A stretch of 64,000 nucleotides of DNA from Theocolax elegans. Its lineage: Eukaryota; Arthropoda; Insecta; Hymenoptera; Cerocephalidae. Shown here one piece after another: positions 59,501-64,000 of this stretch (position 1 is its first letter; each line of letters starts with the position of its first letter). The notes under the pieces are model-generated. The model was not told the origin of the DNA, searched no databases, and worked only from the letters and a program-made list of their open reading frames with translations. The position numbers and the translations under genes are program-made. Location of the stretch: NCBI GenBank assembly GCA_026168455.1, contig CM047431.1:47929466-47993465 (forward strand), written 5' to 3'.

Positions 59501-61236
59501 AAGTAAGTATATGTATTATAATTTCACACTAACAATAAGGTAAAATGTACCAAGAGATTGGTCATCGTTGTACAGTACCGAAAAATCAATCGTAATGTTT
59601 CAAAAAAACCTGTTGTAAATAATATTATTTTGTATTCATTAGGTATTACCTCAGAGAAAAATGTTGTAGTAAAAATGATAAATCTTTCTAATATTTTCTA
59701 ATTATAGAACGATGTATCAGAGCCACAATTTAAAAATAAGTTTTCAAGATATTTAATTAACAATTCTGATTTAAAAAATGAATACGCCAATATATGCGTG
59801 TATAAAATAATGTGAATTAGTAATTTCGAGGAAGTCCACCAAAACGTATCCAAATAAAGCAGTAGTTTAGTTTGTCTATACCAATATCGTCAAATACTTA
59901 TTCATTTCGTTAATTGTAAAAATGAAAATTTTGTTGAGTAATTGCAGACAAAAATTACTATAATTTTCAATTATTAAATTTTAATTTATGAAATACCAAA
60001 CTTTAATTTATCAAATACATGCTATAATTATATATAAAAATTTCCACTACAAAGGGTGAACATTAGTTGCAATTATGATTATTAAATAATTTAAATTATA
60101 ATTTTTAATGAATTTTCACGCTTTTTAAAATTTATAACATTTAATCTTTATAAAACATCTAAATGAAACACTGTGAAGATTTAATTGGTAACACCTCTAC
60201 TTTTGTAAAATTCAAAAGATAGTTTAGTACCAAAAGCGTAAAATTAGAAAATTAATTTATTAAGAAATTTTTTATTCACTTCAAAAGGTGAAAATTTATT
60301 ATTTTAATTCTTAAAAAAGTGTAAACACTTGAAATCTAATTGATATAACGTTAATTGCGATATTTAATTGTTACGAATAACATAGATACACAGTTGAAAA
60401 TAAACAATGTAATCATTACACTTTGATGAAGTATTAACGATTTTTTGAGGGATAATCAGGGTAGGTAAAAAAAACTTTCTTTCTTTACTCAACCATGTAT
60501 ACATAAAAACGTACGACGTTTCGTCTGTCAGGTTTTGCAGACCTCTTCTGGTACTATATTTATTAAACACACCAATATGAATTACAAACACAATAAAGGA
60601 AATTTTATAAAATTAACACAAAAATATAAAGGTTATTATTATTATTTTAATCAAAAACAAATTTTACGTTACTCATCGATTCACATCATTTCACCTTCAT
60701 TTAAGAGAATCTTTTTAAAACACTTAACTTGAAAGAACGGCTATCTAATGGTACATTAACCGTATACTAAGAAATAATAAAAATTATCCCTAAATCGATA
60801 TAATCCATCACACAGCAATCATTTAGATCTACAAATATAATTCGATTGAACCCGATATTTCTTCCCTTCTGCTAATTGTTAAATATTATACTTTGTACTT
60901 ATTAACTAATCCGTTAAAATGTCTTTAAAACAAGAGCAAAGGAATCGCAGATGCTGCTTACAGTGCAACACTTGTGCATCGAGAATACGAAGCTAAATCG
61001 AATCGAATATTGCTTTTCATGATGTTTAGGGCAGGTAAACCCGTACAAATGACAGCAGGTGGGTTTATCAAATTGTCGCTGGAGACGTTCAAAAGTGTAT
61101 GTTCAGCAAATATTTTTCAATTTTTATCGTTCAAATCATTATTTTATAAAATAATAATAATAATAAATCTTACGTTATACAGATGTTTACCAGTGCTATT
61201 TCATTTTTCACAGTACTTAGATCGTTTAATAATTAA
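53549..61236 (+). CDS. Insect odorant receptor, 6 exons, 393 aa, with one frameshift in exon 4
   Basis: Exons 53549-54042, 55186-55482, 59230-59329, 59428-59503, 60935-61096, 61183-61236. Phases agree everywhere except inside exon 4. Seven-transmembrane, inverted-topology subunit of an odorant-gated cation channel with Orco. Recognisable landmarks: HQKIM|EFCKRIEKF (exon 2/3 junction), YNVSLVGFRLIQ, FTCQWISQQLLNE|SKGIADAAY (exon 4/5), ILLFMMFRAGKPVQMTAGGF then IKLSLETFKS, and the terminal exon MFTSAISFFTVLR. Length and final exon structure are those of a full receptor. In exon 4 one A too many (AAA at 59459-59461) shifts the frame between MFMNVLQ and LFTCQW, so it is either a recent pseudogene or a base-call error. 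Start at the ATG at 53549 (the TTG six bases upstream is not used). Intron 2 (3.7 kb) is filled with MITEs. Confidence 0.85.
55570..56944. mobile_element. Putative 1.37-kb TTAA-end element with inverted termini
   Basis: TTAACCACTTAATTGTGATG at 55570 and the inverse of TTGACCACTTAACGATTATG ending near 56944. ~75 bp of each end is inverted (GGTGCGTCAAGCG.GCAGTGT). A CCCT-TIR MITE (56243-56807) is inserted inside. No transposase ORF. In odorant-receptor intron 2. Confidence 0.65.
56243..56807. mobile_element. CCCT-TIR MITE, divergent copy 3 (nested)
   Basis: CCCTGGTGGAATC at the left and the inverse of CCCTAGTAGAATT at the right, with subterminal GAATGAAACGC and GCGTTTCATTT as in 3630-4182 and 15546-16101. 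Nested in 55570-56944. Confidence 0.7.
58057..58922. mobile_element. 'ATCCGCGTAA' foldback element with nested insertion
   Basis: TATCCGCGTAAAAATATAAA near 58057 and the inverse of TATCCGCGTAATAATATAAA near 58922 start ~85-bp inverted arms (GCAATGG.CAA.AGTTATTG.AAATATATTGCCAA). The centre is interrupted by the AGAATTC/CACTGA element at 58410-58702. No ORF. Confidence 0.65.
58410..58702. mobile_element. 'GCGGAATTCTTCTTAAATATG' foldback MITE (nested)
   Basis: GCGGAATTCTTCTTAAATAT near 58443 is mirrored by ATATTTAAGAAGAATTCCGC near 58654. The right end is TTTTTTTCAGTGTATA. Related modules at 19270-19900. Confidence 0.65.
60505..60562. repeat. Penelope-associated terminal motif
   Basis: GTACGACGTTTCGTCTGTCA then GGTTTTGCAGACCTCTTCTGG, in odorant-receptor intron 4. 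Confidence 0.45.
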
Positions 61237-61377
61237 GGCATACGAGTTAAGGTAGATCGTTTAATAGTTAAGGTATACATAAAAAACTGAAACATAATAC
61301 TATATATGTATATAAATAAGAAAATATATGTATCTATTATTGTACAGCCATACTATGATATACAAATATTTTATTGA

Positions 61378-61383
61378 AATAAA
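61378..61383 (+). terminator. Polyadenylation signal AATAAA of the odorant receptor
   Basis: AATAAA ~140 bases after the stop codon at 61234-61236, the first clear signal downstream. Confidence 0.5.
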
Positions 61384-61929
61384 GTATGTTTTTTAAGTTA
61401 ATTGGTATTTACGTTACGCTATCATACCTATACATATATATATATACCTAAAAAAAATATGTAAAATCCTTTTTTTCTATAATAACAGTGCAAAAGCATT
61501 TTTAAAAAAAGGTTCGTATTGTTAGATGGAACGTATTGATGTAAATTATTTTCGTTAAGATGATAGAATATAAGAATGGGGCAAATATGTACCAATTCTT
61601 GCAATTTGAATTAAAATCGAGCTTATTATGATATTTTTCTTATAATTTTTGTTATTTTACATTTTTTCTACTATAGAAAAAGATCGGTATTTCCTCATGT
61701 TTATTCTTTACGTGATATATGGAAATATTTAGTAAGTTACAAAATATATACGTATTTTATATATGATAATGTTCCGGTTGCTGAGGTATACCTTTGGTCT
61801 TTAATACCACGACAATAAAAACTTTCGGAAGCGCTCACGCGCTAGTCTTTATTACATGGAAAATAAATAACTTTTTGATAGTGCAATTATTTACGTTCCT
61901 AAGCATATATGTTCAAAATCGAAAAACTC

Positions 61930-62615
61930 ACAAGGAGAGCATCTCAAGATTCTCAAGTTTGGGAAACGAATCGTGCCAAGCTTGTAGGATGTTTTCTAAT
62001 ATAAAAATATGTAGAAAGTCAGAGCCACAGACCCTAACAATCGTTTTCTCAAAAGTAATACGCTATTAAAGCAAAATTTCCAAAAAATAGAGACTTTACT
62101 TCAAATGCTTGTAACTTCTAACCTATCAAAATAACATTCAAAACAAAGTTTAATGAAAAGCTGAGATAAAATACATGTAATTTAAAAGAAGGACGCTCAA
62201 ATCCGTTGAAATGGAGCAAAGTTATAGCAGAATTAAAAATTTAAAAATATTTAGCTTAAAAAAATCAATAAAATTTGTACTACCAATTTTTGTTTAATAT
62301 CGCTTCTAACTCTTAATTCGGCTATTACTTTGCTCCATTTCAACGGATTTGAGTGTATTTTTTAAAAAATTATATCTATTTTATCTCAGTTTCCATTAAA
62401 CTTTGGATTGAATGTCAATATTTGATATAGGTTATAAGTTACAGGCGTTTGAAGTGAAGTCTCTATTTTTTGGAAATTTTGCTTTAATAGCGTATTACTT
62501 TTGAAAAAACAATTGTTAGGGTCTGCGCCGCTGGCTTTCTACATATTTTTATATTAGAAAACATCTAGCAAGCGGGGCACGATTCGTTTAAAAAATGACA
62601 TGCTCTCCTTGTAAG
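61930..62615. mobile_element. ACAAGG foldback MITE, copy 5
   Basis: ACAAGGAGAGCATCTCAAG at the left and its inverse CATGCTCTCCTTGT at the right. Arms as in 24505-25152 (AGAGCCACAGACCCTAACAA, and so on). ~685 bp, best-preserved termini of the family. Confidence 0.85.
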
Positions 62616-62822
62616 TTAAATATTTTAATCAAAAACAATTTAAACTTTCAACTTTTTTTCCACTTTACACTTTTAGAGATGAAAATAATTACACCATCAT
62701 CAGAAAGGTCGAGATAAAGATTATTAATACGTGAGTACAGATCGCATTTCCTCGCTTTGCTCGTGCAGCAACTTCACGCAGTGCCGCCTTTGCTTACTAT
62801 ACTCCCTAGATGCATAATCTAC

Positions 62823-62856
62823 TATTTATTGTGTATATAAAATTATGTATATACAT

Positions 62857-62920
<64 letters not shown>

Positions 62921-64000
62921 ATATATTACGTATACACATAGTTTTTGTATGATTTTCATGAAGTTTTACTGTATGATATTAGTTATTCTAATATAAAGTG
63001 AGCATTACAAAATAGCAGAAGCTCTTGTCCAGTATTTGTCCAATGTTGGCAGTGTTCGAAAATAATAGAATAATAACTATTTTTGGATGGTAAATAATTT
63101 TTATTTATTATCTAGTTAATTTATTTATTGTATAAGATTTATATTGTATTTATTTTTGAAAATATTAAGTTGCCGTAAGTTGTCAATAACTAAGTAATAT
63201 TTATTTTTTTTACATTTTATTATTTTTTAAATTGTAGAATACTTTATAAATAAATTTAAAGATAAATTATATAAGATAATTATGAATTATAGGAGTAATT
63301 CACCTACTAGTCAATTTCAATACAAGAGTAACAATGGTAGTGAGTGGAACAATAATGGTTCAATTCAACAATAACCACGAGCCTTTTGTTTTGTATTGGG
63401 ATAGTTTTGGCGACGTTTAATCTTTCTCAAGGTTGATCTGGTATACATTAACGGTTTGTGACATTTTATTATTACATTTTTTAATTTATTTTAAATTACA
63501 GTAAGTTTGCATTTAATGTTGTATTTATTATTTTACTATTAAAGTTCTTACTAAGTAATAATAAATACAATAATTTAAAAGAACGGCACTTATAATTATT
63601 AAGACCGAGAACATATTCAGGGTAAATATATAAATTACATAGATGTTAATTTTGAAATAAGCTTATAAAATGTATAATTTAAGCACAGTATAATTTTTAT
63701 TTAACATATATAACAATTGTTAAATTATGTAATTATGCAATATTAATTAAAGTGTTTTTCGAACATCATTAAGATTTTCAATCCATTAACTGATATTTAA
63801 TGTGTTATCTTCTAACAACTTTTATTACTTAATGTGATATTTTTTACGTTTTTGAATATTTAGCTTTATTTTCTATTACAATAATAATAGGTTTTTCTTA
63901 TTATTTTATATTTACAGAAGTAGTTCTGATACAAGTTCAAACAAAGGTTTTTTAGCTAGTAGTTACGGCTCCGCAATCATTGTCAACTTTCCAACATCCT
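62823..64000 (+). pseudogene. LARP1 fragment, copy B of the segmental duplication (runs off the window)
   Basis: Near-identical to 47219-48313 in direct orientation, with an added (TA)n expansion at 62860-62928. After the acceptor at ~63917 it reads SSSDTSSNKGFLASSYGS, which is closer to LARP1 than copy A. Five bases (TAGTG) present in copy A are missing, so the downstream CCGCAATCATTGTC is out of frame. Copy A has lost the SDTSSNKGFLAS part instead, so each copy is broken in a different place. The upstream exon-like frame (63283 onward) is open for 30 codons here. Confidence 0.65.
62860..62930. repeat. (TA)n microsatellite
   Basis: About 70 bases of TA repeat inserted relative to the paralogous copy at 47219-48313. 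Confidence 0.95.

Overview
This is an AT-rich, intron-rich, repeat-laden arthropod nuclear window, most likely from a hymenopteran. The evidence is spliceosomal genes with GT-AG introns, a canonical insect odorant receptor whose C-terminal half has the hymenopteran look, a secreted chymotrypsin-fold protease, and relics of R1-type LINEs and Penelope-like elements. A 100-N scaffold gap lies at 4596-4695.

Layout. 1-1252 is a satellite of ~215-bp units, each carrying a GC-rich hairpin, followed by an orphan promoter-like patch (NRF-1/Ewg palindrome and a GA run). 4436-4588 (-) is the first coding exon of a small secreted peptide with an acidic propeptide-like segment, abutting the gap. 5986-32436 (-) is one large gene, reconstructed here as 28 coding exons whose reading phases all agree. 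It encodes a receptor-type tyrosine phosphatase with a signal peptide, a farnesoic-acid-O-methyltransferase-like (Methyltransf_FA) ectodomain, EGF-like modules, about six FN3 domains, a membrane segment, an intact catalytic PTP domain (HCSAGVGRTG) and the first part of a second PTP domain. The 3' end of that second domain is not visible. 36093-39835 (-) is a complete four-exon serine protease. 42170-44870 is a mobile element with ~655-bp terminal inverted repeats and, as its only recognisable gene, a tyrosine recombinase. 46-49 kb holds orphan gene pieces (a TIMMDC1-like last exon and a broken LARP1 DM15 segment). The LARP1 piece recurs in a direct duplication that runs off the right edge at 64000. 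50-52 kb is retroelement debris. 53549-61236 (+) is a six-exon odorant receptor, complete except for one frameshifting extra A in exon 4.

The introns and spacers are crowded with palindromic (foldback) miniature elements of several families: TTAA-flanked piggyBac-like ones, a five-copy family with ACAAGG ends, a three-copy family with CCCT ends, and CACTGA-ended ones. Inside an intron of the phosphatase sits a 2.45-kb Mutator-like element (28096-30542) with a 9-bp target duplication and arrays of GCCGT repeats in its termini. It carries a GC-rich promoter-like segment and spliced exons with a small ORF.

The protein genes are independent: the receptor phosphatase is a cell-surface signalling protein, the protease is secreted, and the odorant receptor acts in chemosensory neurons. 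No operon-like organisation is expected. Exon coordinates were derived by hand from splice sites and reading phase. Family assignments rest on recognised motifs, without database searches.
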